A stretch of 64,000 bases of DNA, taken from positions 2,085,795 to 2,149,794 of the forward strand of contig NZ_LR733275.1 in the NCBI RefSeq assembly GCF_902506415.1. The letters are read 5' to 3'. Source of the DNA: Massilia sp. 9I. GTDB taxonomy: Bacteria > Pseudomonadota > Gammaproteobacteria > Burkholderiales > Burkholderiaceae_D. The position numbers and the translations under genes were made by a program. The notes under the pieces are model-generated. The model made no database searches. It was not told the origin of the DNA and worked only from the letters and a program-made list of their open reading frames with translations. This document shows positions 37,801-47,300 of this stretch, one piece after another (the first letter of the stretch is position 1; each line of letters starts with the position of its first letter).

Positions 37801-40597
37801 CGACACCTGGCGCCGGCTTGCCGTCCACGCTCGCCACCGCCACCTGGAACTTGAGGCGATCCTTGTTGATCCAGTCGCCGTTGCGCAGGCCTACCGCGAG
37901 CGCCGCCGGCCACAGCGGGATGCGGGTCGATGCGGTGAGCGTTTCGCCATTTGCATCCTGCCAGCTCAGTTCCGCCAGCAGGCTGCGCGGACGGTCGATC
38001 GCCGGTAGCTCGGGCACCTCGATGCGCGCCGCGCCGTTGCGATCCAGCACCAGGCGCTGGGTGCGCGGCGCGGGGCCCTGGCGCACGCCCTCCGCCGGCA
38101 TCTCGTCTTCGCCGCCTTCGTCGAAGAACTCGTCGTCGCCGCCTTCGCCGAGCTTCTCGATGCCTTCCTTCACGTCGCCGCCGCCGAAGGTGAAGCCTTC
38201 GAAGTTCTCGAAGCTGTTGAAGCTGTCCTCGACCACGCTGCGCAGGGTGACCGGCGCCTTGCCGGCCGGCCCACCGTTCAGGTAGTTGACCTGGGCGTCG
38301 ATCGCCAGCTTGCTGGCTGCCACCACGGGCTTGGCCGGTCCCTTCAGGATCGCCTTCATGGTCGGCACGCGGAACTGCTCGACGCGGAACTCGCCTGCCA
38401 CCTGGTTGCCGATCACCACCTGGTAGCTTCCCAGCTTGCTCTCCTGCGGAATCTTCCATTCGCCGTGCGCCTGGCCGGCGGCATCCCAGGACAATGGCAG
38501 TGAGATCTTGTCGCCGCTGCCCTGGTGTACCACCCAGGCCTTGGCCGGCACGGCGGCATGTTCGACGGCTTCCTCGCCCGCCGGCGAGTAGCCTCCGCGC
38601 GGCGGCTTGTCCCTGGCTTGCACCAGGGCCATGCCGCTGCCGACCCGGCGCCGCAGAAAGTGCTTCATGTGCACCGTCTCGCCGGCCCGCAGCAGGGTGC
38701 GGTCGAACACGGTGGCGACGATGCGGGTGTCCTCGTCCAGGCTGCCCTGCTGCAGATTGAAGCGCCAGGGTTCGATCCCCTTCTGCCAGCTCGAGAGCGT
38801 GAAGGTGAAATCCTCGCCGCTGCGGGCGCTGACGAACAGGTTGTCGCCGCATTTCGCACGCGGTAGCTCTTCGCGGATGTGGGCCACGCCGTCAGGCCCG
38901 GTGACGCCGCTCCATAGCTGGCGGCCGGTGCAATCGCGCAGCGCCACCTGGGCGCCCGAGACCGGACGTCCCTTGTCCAGCGAAGTCACCCACACCAGCG
39001 AGGATTCGGCGCCGCGCTTGAGGTGCGCCGCCATGTTCGTCACCAGCGCGCTGGTGCGCACATAGGCCGTCTGGCCCTGGCTGTTGAGCGCCTTGCCCAG
39101 CAGCGGACTGGCCACCTCGACCACGTAGAAGCCCGGCTTCCTCAAGGGGATACCGATGACCTCGAAGGCGCGCCGCCCGCCCGGCTTGGGCAGGGCGAAG
39201 CGTTCGATCCGGCCCGCCTCCCCCTTGACCTGGTCCGGCTGCAGCAGCGAGACCCGGATGTTGGACTCCGGCTGGTACCACGGTTCGCGGCCGTAGGTGT
39301 TCAGTTTGCCCAGCCAGGCCAGCACGTCCTGTTCGCGCTCGACGCGCAGGCTGGCGCCGCTACGAACCGCGGTGGCTAGCTTTGGTTCGACATTACGCAC
39401 CGTGACCGGCAACAGGCGGTCGCCGCGGGCCTCCAGGATGCCGAAGGGCGCGGCGAACTTCACCAGCGGCGGCTGGCGGTCGATCTTGAGGCTGAGACGC
39501 TTCTTCGGTACGCTCAAGGGGCGTCCGGCATCGTCGCGCAGCGAGTCGGGCAGGCGCAGCTCCACCGTGGCTAGTTCGCGGAAGGGACCCGCAAAACTGA
39601 CCGCGCTGGCAAAACCGCCCTTCGCTTCCTCGTCCAGCACCGGCGCATGGCGCTTGCCGCCCGTCTCTTCCAGCGCCAGCTTGCGCAGCTCCTCGACCGG
39701 CACCGGCGCATTGAAGTCCACCCGCACCGGCAGGAAAGGCACGCAGCCGGCGCGCGCATTGGTCCGGTCGCAGCGCAGCGTCAAGCGGAAGTCGGGCCGG
39801 GTGCGGAAGGCCAGTTCCTGGTCCTCGGCGGTGGCGATGCCGTTCGGCGCGGCCACGCCCTTGCCCCAGACCAGGGTGACGCCGGTGTCGGCAGGCAGCG
39901 TGCGGCGGCACTGCAGCGCCGCCACCGGAAGTTCGGTATCGATCTTCGCGCGCAGCGGGCCGCTGGCCACCCACACGCGGCCGCGCGCCTTGAAGTAGAC
40001 GGTGAGGTAGCGGTCGATGAAGTCGCGCCGCAGCGCCAGGAGCTTCTCGCGTTCCTCGCCTTCCAGCAGGCGCACGCCGATCTTTTCGTTGACGCCGTCT
40101 GCGCGGCACCAGGCGTGGCGCGCGATGGATTCCGGCGTGGCCGGTGCATCCAGCGCCAGCAGGAAGATCTGGTTTTCATCCAGCTGGCTACCCTCGTGCG
40201 GCTGGACCCGCATCACCGCCGGCCCGCCGGTGCTGAACGCATACGTCTGCTTTCCGCCCACCGGTTGCCCGGCCAGGTCGCGCAAGCCCTCGCGCAGCGT
40301 GAAGCGGCAGGCGGTGGCGCCGGGCAGGTCGCGCTCGAAGTCGTAGCTCCAGATGCTGCCGTCGACCCAGCGTCCGGCGCCTTTGTAGGGACAGTCGACC
40401 GTGAACGGGCTGTCCGCGCGCGGGTCGCCGAACGCCGTCATTGGGCTTGAAAAGCGGGCGATCACCTGCCGCACCCCTTTGACCTGTCCTTCGGGACTGA
40501 AGGTTTCCACGGTGGTCTGCGCGGGAGGCTGGGCCAGCGCGCCATGCGCGCACAAGAACAAGGCCAGGGGCAGCAGCAGTCGGCTCAGGGCGCGCAT
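34883..40597 (-). CDS. Bacterial alpha-2-macroglobulin family protein (YfhM-like)
   Basis: 1904 aa, larger than E. coli YfhM (1653 aa). The signal peptide ends at HGALAQPP, with no lipobox, so it is periplasmic rather than lipid-anchored. MG/bait-region and A2M domains are present (AYKLGIAPVKVGW, ELMPNESWKLLDAMM, GLPTLVREGDHLRAGF). The thioester motif CxEQ is intact as TCFEQR with Cys 1457, so covalent protease capture is expected. A Gly/Asp/Glu-rich insert occupies about residues 802-835. It is first gene of an operon with pbpC. A TTGACA promoter box and an overlapping inverted repeat lie upstream. Confidence 0.93.
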   Translation of the reverse strand: MRALSRLLLPLALFLCAHGALAQPPAQTTVETFSPEGQVKGVRQVIARFSSPMTAFGDPRADSPFTVDCPYKGAGRWVDGSIWSYDFERDLPGATACRFTLREGLRDLAGQPVGGKQTYAFSTGGPAVMRVQPHEGSQLDENQIFLLALDAPATPESIARHAWCRADGVNEKIGVRLLEGEEREKLLALRRDFIDRYLTVYFKARGRVWVASGPLRAKIDTELPVAALQCRRTLPADTGVTLVWGKGVAAPNGIATAEDQELAFRTRPDFRLTLRCDRTNARAGCVPFLPVRVDFNAPVPVEELRKLALEETGGKRHAPVLDEEAKGGFASAVSFAGPFRELATVELRLPDSLRDDAGRPLSVPKKRLSLKIDRQPPLVKFAAPFGILEARGDRLLPVTVRNVEPKLATAVRSGASLRVEREQDVLAWLGKLNTYGREPWYQPESNIRVSLLQPDQVKGEAGRIERFALPKPGGRRAFEVIGIPLRKPGFYVVEVASPLLGKALNSQGQTAYVRTSALVTNMAAHLKRGAESSLVWVTSLDKGRPVSGAQVALRDCTGRQLWSGVTGPDGVAHIREELPRAKCGDNLFVSARSGEDFTFTLSSWQKGIEPWRFNLQQGSLDEDTRIVATVFDRTLLRAGETVHMKHFLRRRVGSGMALVQARDKPPRGGYSPAGEEAVEHAAVPAKAWVVHQGSGDKISLPLSWDAAGQAHGEWKIPQESKLGSYQVVIGNQVAGEFRVEQFRVPTMKAILKGPAKPVVAASKLAIDAQVNYLNGGPAGKAPVTLRSVVEDSFNSFENFEGFTFGGGDVKEGIEKLGEGGDDEFFDEGGEDEMPAEGVRQGPAPRTQRLVLDRNGAARIEVPELPAIDRPRSLLAELSWQDANGETLTASTRIPLWPAALAVGLRNGDWINKDRLKFQVAVASVDGKPAPGVEATVNFFKRDYYSHRRRLVGGFYAYESTSEIKRLEGSCSGRTDARGLLLCDVAAPGEGSIILRARIQDAEGRASVTQQEVFVAGKKETWFDVSDNDRIDLLPAKPRFEPGEQASFQVRSPFRDATVLVTVEREGILDTYVRRLSATDPTISIPMKASYAPNVFVSALVVRGRVAGVKPTALVDLGKPAYKLGIAPVKVGWGAHELDVQVQPERQVYKVREQAKVRVKVRRADGKPLPSGAEVALAAVDTGLLELMPNESWKLLDAMMRPRSQQVETSTAQMQVVGKRHFGRKSVAHGGGGGRGASRELFDTLLLWKGKVTLDANGEAEVAVPLNDSLTGFRIVAVASAGAGLFGTGSSDIRSTQDLMLLSGLPTLVREGDHLRAGFTVRNASDKALEVRLGASMAADERGPQALPAQSLSLEPGAAREVSWDVTVPQARSLRWQVEALADGARDSIRVTQKVAEAVPVRTYQATLLQVDGPKSITVQRPVDAIPGKGGVRTSFSPRLAGSMAGVREYMAQYPYTCFEQRTSKAVALGDEAMWRDVAATLPAHLDGDGLLKYFVTMSYGDDALTAYVLSVADEAGYEIEPEQRERMEGALVAFVEGRIVRGSGLRTGELAVRKIAALEALSRSQPVRDDWLQSFRIEPNLWPTSAVIDWYQVLQRSEGLARRDELLAQAQQILRARLNFQGTTMGFSTERSDDWWWLMVSPDVNANRLLLAMLDNPSWQADMGRLARGSLGRQLRGRWNTTVANAWGVLAMRKFSEKFEAVPVTGKSSVQLAGNNWSGTAPASVLQPWPQGAGTLAIRHEGTGKPWATVQSLAAIPLKAPLSSGYRIARTVTPVEQQTAGSWSRGDVYRVRLELEAQADMTWVVVDDPIPASASILGTGLGSDSRIATGGEVQRGWVQPAFEERTSGAFRAYYEFVPKGKWSIEYTVRLNNDGRFSLPATRVEAMYNPEMFGEAPNPPVAVGR

Positions 40598-40653
40598 TCG
40601 ATCTCCGCAAAACGGCCAGGCCGGGACGGGCGTCCGCGGGGAACCTGGCGATA

Positions 40654-40698
40654 CTCGACAGTACAGACGAGTGTGTCGAGCGTGTATGTTTTTGTCAA
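40654..40698 (-). promoter_or_regulatory. Promoter of the A2M-pbpC operon with overlapping inverted repeat
   Basis: On the minus strand a perfect -35 TTGACA (40698-40693) is 17 bp from CACACT (40675-40670) as a weak -10. An inverted repeat CTCGACA-N13-TGTCGAG (40654-40660, 40674-40680) covers the -10 and the start of transcription, where a repressor would block. It lies in the 359-bp gap 40598-40956, whose right half must also hold the tctC promoter; no clear boxes were found there. Confidence 0.45.
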
Positions 40699-40956
40699 CA
40701 CAGACCGGGCCTGGCGTGCCCGATCATGCCCTGCGCATGAGGCGCGCAGCGCTATTTGTCAATTTATTCAAGATCTTTTCCGTCATGCCATACGGGTTTC
40801 CACGTAGTTGCATATCTATCTATTTGCTGGTACAACAACTCTTGCGTATGCACGCGCTCCATGGGGGCTGGCCGGATTCGTCCTGGCCTGCATCGTGGTT
40901 GTCCTTGCGTCGCCCAAGAAGAAACCTAGATAAACCGAGGTTAGAGGAAGACACCG

Positions 40957-41934
40957 ATGAAAACCACATTCCTGCGCACCGTCGCAGCCATCGCCCTGGT
41001 AGGAGCAGCCTTTGGCGCTTCGGCCCAGAATTACCCCACCAAGACCATCACGATGATCGTGCCCTTCGCCGCCGGCGGGCCGACTGACACCGTCGCGCGC
41101 CTGGTGGCCCAGTCGATGGGCACCACCCTGAAACAGCAGATCATCATCGAGAACGTCGGCGGCGCCGGCGGCACCATCGGTGCAGCGCGCGTGGCCAAGG
41201 CCACGCCGGACGGCTACACCATCTTCCTGCACCACATCGGCCACGCCACCGCGCCGGGCCTGTACCGCAAACTGAGCTACAACGCCATCACCGACTTCGA
41301 GCCAATCGGCCTGGTCACCGACGTGCCGATGACCCTGATCGCCAAGAAGGACTTCCCGGCCAAGGACTTCAAGGAGCTGCTGGCCTACGTGAAGGCCAAC
41401 AAGAGCAAGGTCACCTATGCCAACGCCGGCCTGGGTTCGGCCTCGCACCTGTGCGGCATGCTGTTCCAGACCGCCATCGGCATCGACCTGACCACCGTCC
41501 CATATAAAGGCACCGGCCCGGCCATGAACGACATGCTGGGCGGCCAGGTCGACCTGATGTGCGACCAGACCACCAACACCACCAGCCAGATCAAGGGCGG
41601 CAAGGTGAAGGTCTACGGCGTCACCACCAAGGCGCGCCTGGCTTCGATGCCGGACGTGCCGACCATGAGCGAAGCCGGCCTGCCGGGCTTCGAGGTGGCA
41701 GTGTGGCACGGCATGTACGCGCCGAAGGGCACCCCGAAACCGGTCATCGACACCCTCTCGAACGCCCTGCGCGTCGCGCTCAAGGATCCGACCGTCAAGC
41801 AGCGCTTCGCCGACCTCGGCACCGAGCCGGTGGCGGAGAACCGCGCCCGTCCGGAAGCCCTGCGCGCGCACCTGAAGTCGGAAATCGACCGCTGGGGCCC
41901 GATCATCACCAAGGCCGGCCAGTACGCCGACTGA
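40957..41934 (+). CDS. tctC: Tripartite tricarboxylate transporter substrate-binding protein (TctC/Bug family)
   Basis: 325 aa. The signal peptide ends near FGASAQNYPTK. The Bug-family fold is evident: ITMIVPFAAGGPTDTVAR near the N-terminus, NVGGAGGTIGA (ligand-binding loop), VPYKGTGPAMNDMLGGQVDLM and GVTTKARLASMPDVPTMSEAG. It is a periplasmic high-affinity binding protein for carboxylates; the ligand is not predictable in this very diverse family. GAGGA precedes the ATG. Genes for TctB and TctA follow on the same strand. No TctDE two-component pair is nearby. Confidence 0.93.
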   Translation: MKTTFLRTVAAIALVGAAFGASAQNYPTKTITMIVPFAAGGPTDTVARLVAQSMGTTLKQQIIIENVGGAGGTIGAARVAKATPDGYTIFLHHIGHATAPGLYRKLSYNAITDFEPIGLVTDVPMTLIAKKDFPAKDFKELLAYVKANKSKVTYANAGLGSASHLCGMLFQTAIGIDLTTVPYKGTGPAMNDMLGGQVDLMCDQTTNTTSQIKGGKVKVYGVTTKARLASMPDVPTMSEAGLPGFEVAVWHGMYAPKGTPKPVIDTLSNALRVALKDPTVKQRFADLGTEPVAENRARPEALRAHLKSEIDRWGPIITKAGQYAD

Positions 41935-41959
41935 TCCACCTGCTCCACGGCAGCAGGCT

Positions 41960-41990
41960 GCGCGGCGCTTCACGGCCCGCGCGGCCTTTT
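41960..41990 (+). terminator. Intercistronic GC hairpin with T-run between tctC and tctB
   Basis: GCGCGG (41960-41965) pairs with CCGCGC (41977-41982), followed by GGCCTTTT. A hairpin here could reduce read-through or protect the upstream mRNA, giving more binding protein than membrane subunits. Confidence 0.4.
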
Positions 41991-42024
41991 GAACAATCAC
42001 GAGACAAGCAACAAGGGGTTCGCA

Positions 42025-42501
42025 GTGACTTCCATCGTCCGCCATCCGAAGAATTTCTGGATCGGCATCATCTTCCTGATCGTCGGCCTCGCCGCCGTCA
42101 TCCTCATCCAGGACAACGAAATGGGCAGCGCCGGCCGCATGGGCCCGGCCTATTTCCCGACCGTGCTGGGCGGCCTGCTGGCCCTCGTCGGCCTGGCCGA
42201 CATCATCCGCGCCTTCATCGGGCGCCGCTCCGAAGCGCATGACGCGATCGGCACCTTCCACATCAGGGACATCGTCATCGTCCTCGGCGCGGTGGTCCTG
42301 TTCGGCCTCCTGATGCGTGGCGCCGGCCTGGCCGTCGCCGCCTTCGTGCTGGTGCTGCTGAGCGCCTATGCCAGCAAGCAGTTCAGGCTCAAGGGCGCCC
42401 TGCTGCTGGCGGTCGGCCTCGCGATCTTCGCTGTCCTGCTGTTCGTGAAGCTGCTCGGACTGCCGATGCCGATCGTCGGCCCATGGCTGGGAGGGGTATA
42501 A
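42025..42501 (+). CDS. tctB: Tripartite tricarboxylate transporter small membrane subunit (TctB)
   Basis: 158 aa from a GTG start chosen because AAGGGG lies 6 bases upstream; a TTG 12 codons earlier has no such site. Four hydrophobic helices are visible (FWIGIIFLIVGLAAVILI, AYFPTVLGGLLALVGLA, VIVLGAVVLFGLLM, LLLAVGLAIFAVLLFV). The PAYFPTVLGG element is typical of the TctB family. It forms an inner-membrane complex with TctA. TctA starts 4 bases after its stop. Confidence 0.9.
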   Translation: MTSIVRHPKNFWIGIIFLIVGLAAVILIQDNEMGSAGRMGPAYFPTVLGGLLALVGLADIIRAFIGRRSEAHDAIGTFHIRDIVIVLGAVVLFGLLMRGAGLAVAAFVLVLLSAYASKQFRLKGALLLAVGLAIFAVLLFVKLLGLPMPIVGPWLGGV

Positions 42502-42504
42502 ACC

Positions 42505-44007
42505 ATGGAGATCTTTGCCAACCTGGGACTCGGCCTCGAAACGGCCTTCACCCTCACCAACCTGTTCTACTGCCTGGTCGGCGTGTTCGTCGGCACCGCG
42601 GTCGGCGTGCTGCCGGGCCTGGGACCGATCGCGACCATCGCGATGCTGCTGCCGGCCACCTTCGGCCTGCCGCCCGTCTCCGCGCTGATCATGCTGGCCG
42701 GTATCTACTACGGCGCCCAGTACGGCGGCTCGACCACGGCGATCCTGGTCAACCTGCCGGGCGAATCATCCTCGGTGGTGACCGCGCTCGACGGCTACAA
42801 GATGGCGCGCAACGGCCAGGCCGGCAAGGCGCTCGCCACCGCGGCGATCGGCTCCTTCTTCGCCGGCACCGTCGCCACCATCCTGCTGGCCCTGTTCGCG
42901 CCGCCGCTGGCCGACCTGGCCTTGAAATTCGGCCCGGCCGAATACTTCTCGCTGATGGTGCTGGGCCTGGTGGCCTCGGTGGTGCTGGCCAGCGGCTCGC
43001 TGCTCAACGCGATCGGCATGGTGCTGCTCGGCCTGCTGTTGGGCCTGATCGGCACCGACGTCAATTCGGGCGCGCAGCGCTACACCTTCGACCGCCCCGA
43101 GCTGGCCGACGGCATCAACTTCGTGATCGTGGCGATGGGCATGTTCGGTATCGGCGAAATCATCCGCAACCTCGAGCACGGTGAAGACCGCAACGTCCTG
43201 ATGAAGAAGGTCCAGGGCCTGATGCTGACCAAGGACGACTTCAAGCGCATCGCGGCCCCGATCCTGCGCGGCACCTTCCTCGGCTCGGCACTCGGCATCC
43301 TGCCGGGCGGCGGCGCCATGCTGGCCTCGTTCGCATCCTACTCGATCGAAAAGAAGGTCTCGCCCAACGCCAAGCAGTTCGGCCACGGCGCCATCGAAGG
43401 CGTGGCGGCCCCGGAAGCGGCCAACAACGCCGGCGCCCAGACCTCCTTCATCCCGATGCTGACCCTCGGCATTCCCTCGAACCCGGTGATGGCGCTGATG
43501 ATCGGCGCGATGATCATCCAGGGCATCCAGCCGGGACCGGCCGTGATGACCGAACAGCCGGCCCTGTTCTGGGGCCTGATCGTGTCGATGTGGTTCGGTA
43601 ACCTGTTCCTGGTGGTGCTGAACCTGCCGATGATCGGCCTGTGGGTCAAGATGATCATGGTGCCCTACCACCGCCTGTACCCGGCTATCCTGATGTTCTG
43701 CGCGATCGGCGTATTCAGCCTGAACAACAACGAGTTCGACATCTGGCTCATGGCCCTGTTCGGCCTGTTCGGCTACATCTGCGCCAAGCTCGGTGCGGAA
43801 CCCGCGCCAATGCTGCTCGGGTACATCATCGGCCCGATGATGGAGGAATACCTGCGCCGTGCGCTGCTGCTCTCGCACAGCGACCCGATGGTCTTCGTGC
43901 GCAGCCCGATCAGCGCCACCATGCTGGCCATGGCCGCCGCCGCACTGATCGTCGTGCTGCTGCCGTCGCTGCGCAAGAAGCGCGAGGAAGCCTTCCAGGA
44001 GGAGTAA
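42505..44007 (+). CDS. tctA: Tripartite tricarboxylate transporter large permease (TctA)
   Basis: 500 aa, about 11-12 membrane helices. Two family signatures are intact: GVLPGLGPIATIAMLLP and the second repeat GILPGGGAMLASFASY, and GAQYGGSTTAILVNLPGE. The C-terminus is a short Lys/Glu tail. It is the cation-driven transport channel, third gene of tctCBA. It converges with the polymerase gene after 19 bp, with no room for a classical terminator. Confidence 0.94.
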   Translation: MEIFANLGLGLETAFTLTNLFYCLVGVFVGTAVGVLPGLGPIATIAMLLPATFGLPPVSALIMLAGIYYGAQYGGSTTAILVNLPGESSSVVTALDGYKMARNGQAGKALATAAIGSFFAGTVATILLALFAPPLADLALKFGPAEYFSLMVLGLVASVVLASGSLLNAIGMVLLGLLLGLIGTDVNSGAQRYTFDRPELADGINFVIVAMGMFGIGEIIRNLEHGEDRNVLMKKVQGLMLTKDDFKRIAAPILRGTFLGSALGILPGGGAMLASFASYSIEKKVSPNAKQFGHGAIEGVAAPEAANNAGAQTSFIPMLTLGIPSNPVMALMIGAMIIQGIQPGPAVMTEQPALFWGLIVSMWFGNLFLVVLNLPMIGLWVKMIMVPYHRLYPAILMFCAIGVFSLNNNEFDIWLMALFGLFGYICAKLGAEPAPMLLGYIIGPMMEEYLRRALLLSHSDPMVFVRSPISATMLAMAAAALIVVLLPSLRKKREEAFQEE

Positions 44008-44026
44008 AGCAAGACCCGCGGCGCGA

Positions 44027-46396
44027 TCAGAACAGGTCGCGCTGCGGGCTCGTCAAACGCGAGAACGAGTCGCCGACGAAGGGCAGGATGGCGTCGGCTA
44101 TCGGCTCGAGCTGCTTGCTCAGGTAGTGTTCGTAGTCGATGGGCGAGCGGCGCAGTTCCAGCGGCTCCGGTCCGCTGGTGGTCATCACATAGCGGATCCA
44201 CCCTCCCCTGCGGTACTGCGCCTGCCGTCCCTGGCTGACGTGAAAGGCGTCGGCCATGCGCGCCGCGCGCACGTGGGGAGGGACATTGCGCTCGTACTCG
44301 TCGAGCGGACGGCGCAGGCGTTTGCGGTAGACCAGCAGCTCGTCCAGCTCCCCCCCCAGCGTACGCGCCACATAGTCGGCCACCCAGGCCTCGTAGGGCT
44401 CCTTCTTGAATATCCGCAGATAGAGCTCCTGCTGGAACTGCTGCGCCAGCGGCGACCAGTCGGTGCGCACCGTCTCCAGTCCCTTGTACACCACCTCTTC
44501 GCTGCCGTCCGCATGCGTCACCAGGCCGGCGTAGCGCTTCTTGCTGCCTTCGTCCGAGCCGCGCACGGTGGGCATCAGGAAGCGGCGGTAGTGGGTGTCG
44601 AATTCCAGCTCCAGGCTTGATGCCAGCCCGTACTCGGACTCCAGGTGTGCACGCCACCAGTCGTTGACCTGCTCCACCAGGGCGTTCCCGATACGCTCGG
44701 CATCGAGCTGGCCGTGAGGACCGCCGAGCCAGACGAAGGTGGAATCGGTGTCGCCATAGATCACCTGGTAGCCCTGCTCCTCGATCAGCGCGCGGGTGCG
44801 GTGCATGATCTCGTGGCCGCGCATGGTGATCGACGAAGCCAGGCGCGGATCGAAGAAGCGGCAAGCGGGCGTACCCAGCACGCCGTAGAAGGCGTTCATG
44901 ATGATCTTCAGCGACTGCGACAGCGGCGCGTTGCGTTCGCGCTTGGCGGCCTCGCGCCCTTCCCACACCTGGCGCACGATGCCGGGCAGACAGTGGCGCG
45001 TGCGCGAAAAGCGCGCGCCGCGAAAACCCGGCACGGTCGCGTCCTCGGGTTCGGCCAGGCCTGCCACCAGGCCGACCGGGTCGATCAGGAAGGTGCGGAT
45101 GATCGAGGGGTACAGGCTTTTATAGTCGAGCACCACCACCGAATCGTAGAGGCCGGAGCGCGAGTCCATCACGAAGCCGCCGGGACTGTCGCCGGCCGCG
45201 ACGTCGCCGATGTTGGGCGCCACGAAACCTTGGCGGTGCATCAGCGGCATGTAGCGGTGCTCGAACGCCGCCACCGAGCCGCCGCTGCGGTCGATCGCCA
45301 GTCCAGTGACGCTGGCGCGCTCCAGCAGGAAGCGCGGCAGCTCGGTCTTCTCGAAGATGCGGGTGACGAGTTCGCAGTCCTTCAGGTTGTAGAAGGCCAG
45401 CGCCGGCTTGTCCTCCGCGAACATGCGGTTGATCTCGTCCATCCGGCTGTAGGGGTTGTCGATCGCCTTGCCTTCGCCCAGCAAGGTCTGCGAGACCGAC
45501 TCCAGGCTGAAGGAGGAAAAGCTGTAGGTGGCCGAGCGCAGCGCCTCGATGCCGTCGATGACCAGGCGCCCGGCGATCGATACGAAGAAGTGCTCCGAGC
45601 GCCCGTGCTCGCGGGTCTCGATGGCGCTGCCGTCTCGTCCCAGGCGCAGCGGTCGTCCGGCGCGCTCGGCCGCCTGTACCAGCATACGCAGGTCGAACTG
45701 GATCACGTTCCAGCCGATGATGGCGTCCGGGTCGTGCCGGCGGACCCAGTCTTCCAGGCGGTCCAGCAGCGCGGCGCGGCTCTCGACATACTCCAGGTCG
45801 AAGTCACGCGGCTTGTCGACGCCGTTCGGTGCGCCCAGCATGTAGACCTGGCGCTGGCCGCAGCCTTCCAGGCCGATGCAATACAGCTCGCCGTGCTGGT
45901 TGGTCTCGATGTCGAGCGAGACCATGCGCAGTCGCGGGCGGTAGTCGCCGTCCGGCTTGAGCTGGGCGTCCCGGATCAGTCCCGGGTCATTCGGGTCCGG
46001 CGTGCCGTGCACCAGTACCGGCGCCGTGATGAAGCGCTCCATCAGGTAGCGCTCGGGCGGACGCACATCGGCTTCGTACACATCGACGCCGAACTCGCGC
46101 AAGCGTTTTTCCAGGCGCAGCAGCTGGCGGTACTGGCGGCAGTACAGGCCAAGCACGGGCCGGTGATGGAAGTCGGACAAGGCCAGTTCGCGCAGCTCGC
46201 AACCGCGCTCCGTGCCCAGGACCAGCTCGGCCGCCTTGCGCTGTTCCAGCGGCAGGAAGGCGACCGGCGTCTGCGGCGCCAGGCGCGCGCGGCGCGGTCC
46301 GTCAGGGGTCGCGAGCCAGAATTCGACCTCAGTACCGGCCTCCAAGTCGCGCCAGTGACGGGTCAGCAGGAAGCCCTGCAGGGGCGTAGCGTCCAT
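44027..46396 (-). CDS. polB: DNA polymerase II (family B)
   Basis: 789 aa, matching E. coli Pol II (783 aa). The proofreading exonuclease has SLDIET and the [12 protein letters not shown] motif. Polymerase motifs are [41 protein letters not shown], all with catalytic Asp. The C-terminus ends TSPQRDLF, a QxxLF-type sliding-clamp binding peptide. Pol II acts in lesion bypass and replication restart. The gene starts 3 bases after the stop of the upstream DUF455 gene, so they form an operon. No CTGT-N8-ACAG LexA box was found upstream of the pair. Confidence 0.94.
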   Translation of the reverse strand: MDATPLQGFLLTRHWRDLEAGTEVEFWLATPDGPRRARLAPQTPVAFLPLEQRKAAELVLGTERGCELRELALSDFHHRPVLGLYCRQYRQLLRLEKRLREFGVDVYEADVRPPERYLMERFITAPVLVHGTPDPNDPGLIRDAQLKPDGDYRPRLRMVSLDIETNQHGELYCIGLEGCGQRQVYMLGAPNGVDKPRDFDLEYVESRAALLDRLEDWVRRHDPDAIIGWNVIQFDLRMLVQAAERAGRPLRLGRDGSAIETREHGRSEHFFVSIAGRLVIDGIEALRSATYSFSSFSLESVSQTLLGEGKAIDNPYSRMDEINRMFAEDKPALAFYNLKDCELVTRIFEKTELPRFLLERASVTGLAIDRSGGSVAAFEHRYMPLMHRQGFVAPNIGDVAAGDSPGGFVMDSRSGLYDSVVVLDYKSLYPSIIRTFLIDPVGLVAGLAEPEDATVPGFRGARFSRTRHCLPGIVRQVWEGREAAKRERNAPLSQSLKIIMNAFYGVLGTPACRFFDPRLASSITMRGHEIMHRTRALIEEQGYQVIYGDTDSTFVWLGGPHGQLDAERIGNALVEQVNDWWRAHLESEYGLASSLELEFDTHYRRFLMPTVRGSDEGSKKRYAGLVTHADGSEEVVYKGLETVRTDWSPLAQQFQQELYLRIFKKEPYEAWVADYVARTLGGELDELLVYRKRLRRPLDEYERNVPPHVRAARMADAFHVSQGRQAQYRRGGWIRYVMTTSGPEPLELRRSPIDYEHYLSKQLEPIADAILPFVGDSFSRLTSPQRDLF

Positions 46397-46399
46397 GAT

Positions 46400-47200
46400 C
46401 TAGGTGAAGCGCGCCAGCTCCGCTTCGCTGAAGCCGGCCTGGCGGCGCGCCTCCAGGTTGAACGGACCCTTGGGCACCGGCGCCTTGTAGCGCACCGTCA
46501 GCTCGGCGTAGGTGGCCACCGGTTCCACGCCGCGCAGGCCGCACAGGTACAGGTACCAGCGGTTGCCGATCTCGACGTGCCCCACCTCGTCGCGCAGCAG
46601 CACGTCGAGGATGGCTGCGGCCTCCTGGTCGCCGGCCTGCGCCAGCTTGGCGCGCAGCGGCGGGATCGCATCGAGGCCGCGCGCTTCCAGCGTGCGCGGC
46701 ACCAGCGCCATGCGCGCCAGCACGTCGCCGCTGGTTTTCTCGACCATCTCCCACAGGCTGTCGTGGCCGGTGAAGTCGCCGTATGCGTAGCCGAGCGTGG
46801 CCAGGTGGGCGCGCAGCATGTTGAAGTGCTGCGCCTCTTCGCCTGCGACCCGCAGCCAGTCGGTATAGTAGTCGGACGGCATGCCGGGAAAGCGCCACAG
46901 GGCGTCGAGGGCCAGGTTGACCGCATTGAATTCGATGTGGGCCAGCGCGTGGATCAGCATGGCGCGGCCTTCCACGGTCGCCATCGAGCGCCGTCCCACC
47001 AGCCGCGGCGGGACCAGTTCGGGCCGTGCCGGTCGTCCAGGAATACCCTCTGGAGCGGCCAGCTCCGCGTCGCGGTCGACGGTGAACTCGCCGCGCGCAT
47101 GCGCCGCGACCAGCGCCGCTACCCCGGCGGTCTTGGCGGCGGGGTCGGGGTCAAGCAGGGATTGCAGAGCGCATGCGCGAAGCTCCAGCGGTTGCGCCAT
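46400..47200 (-). CDS. DUF455 family ferritin-like protein
   Basis: 266 aa from the second of two adjacent ATGs, with AGG 7 bases upstream. The four-helix core contains metal-ligand patterns: IHALAHIEFNAVNLALDA, AGEEAQHFNML and LRDEVGHVEIGNRW, the E...ExxH arrangement of ferritin-like diiron proteins. The N-terminus is Ala/Arg/Pro-rich. Function is unestablished; a diiron oxidase or hydroxylase is likely by fold. It is upstream of polB in the same operon and divergent from the isochorismatase-like gene. Confidence 0.87.
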   Translation of the reverse strand: MAQPLELRACALQSLLDPDPAAKTAGVAALVAAHARGEFTVDRDAELAAPEGIPGRPARPELVPPRLVGRRSMATVEGRAMLIHALAHIEFNAVNLALDALWRFPGMPSDYYTDWLRVAGEEAQHFNMLRAHLATLGYAYGDFTGHDSLWEMVEKTSGDVLARMALVPRTLEARGLDAIPPLRAKLAQAGDQEAAAILDVLLRDEVGHVEIGNRWYLYLCGLRGVEPVATYAELTVRYKAPVPKGPFNLEARRQAGFSEAELARFT

Positions 47201-47300
47201 CATCAAACCTATCGGTGTCACAAAAGCGCTAGTGTACCAAAGCACGCCGGCGGCCCGCGGCTGGGTTACCATGAAAGCCCGACCATTTCGAGAGTGGCCC

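Noticed and set aside
47201..47300. LexA box for the DUF455-polB operon
   Set aside because: No CTGT-N8-ACAG or close variant is present.
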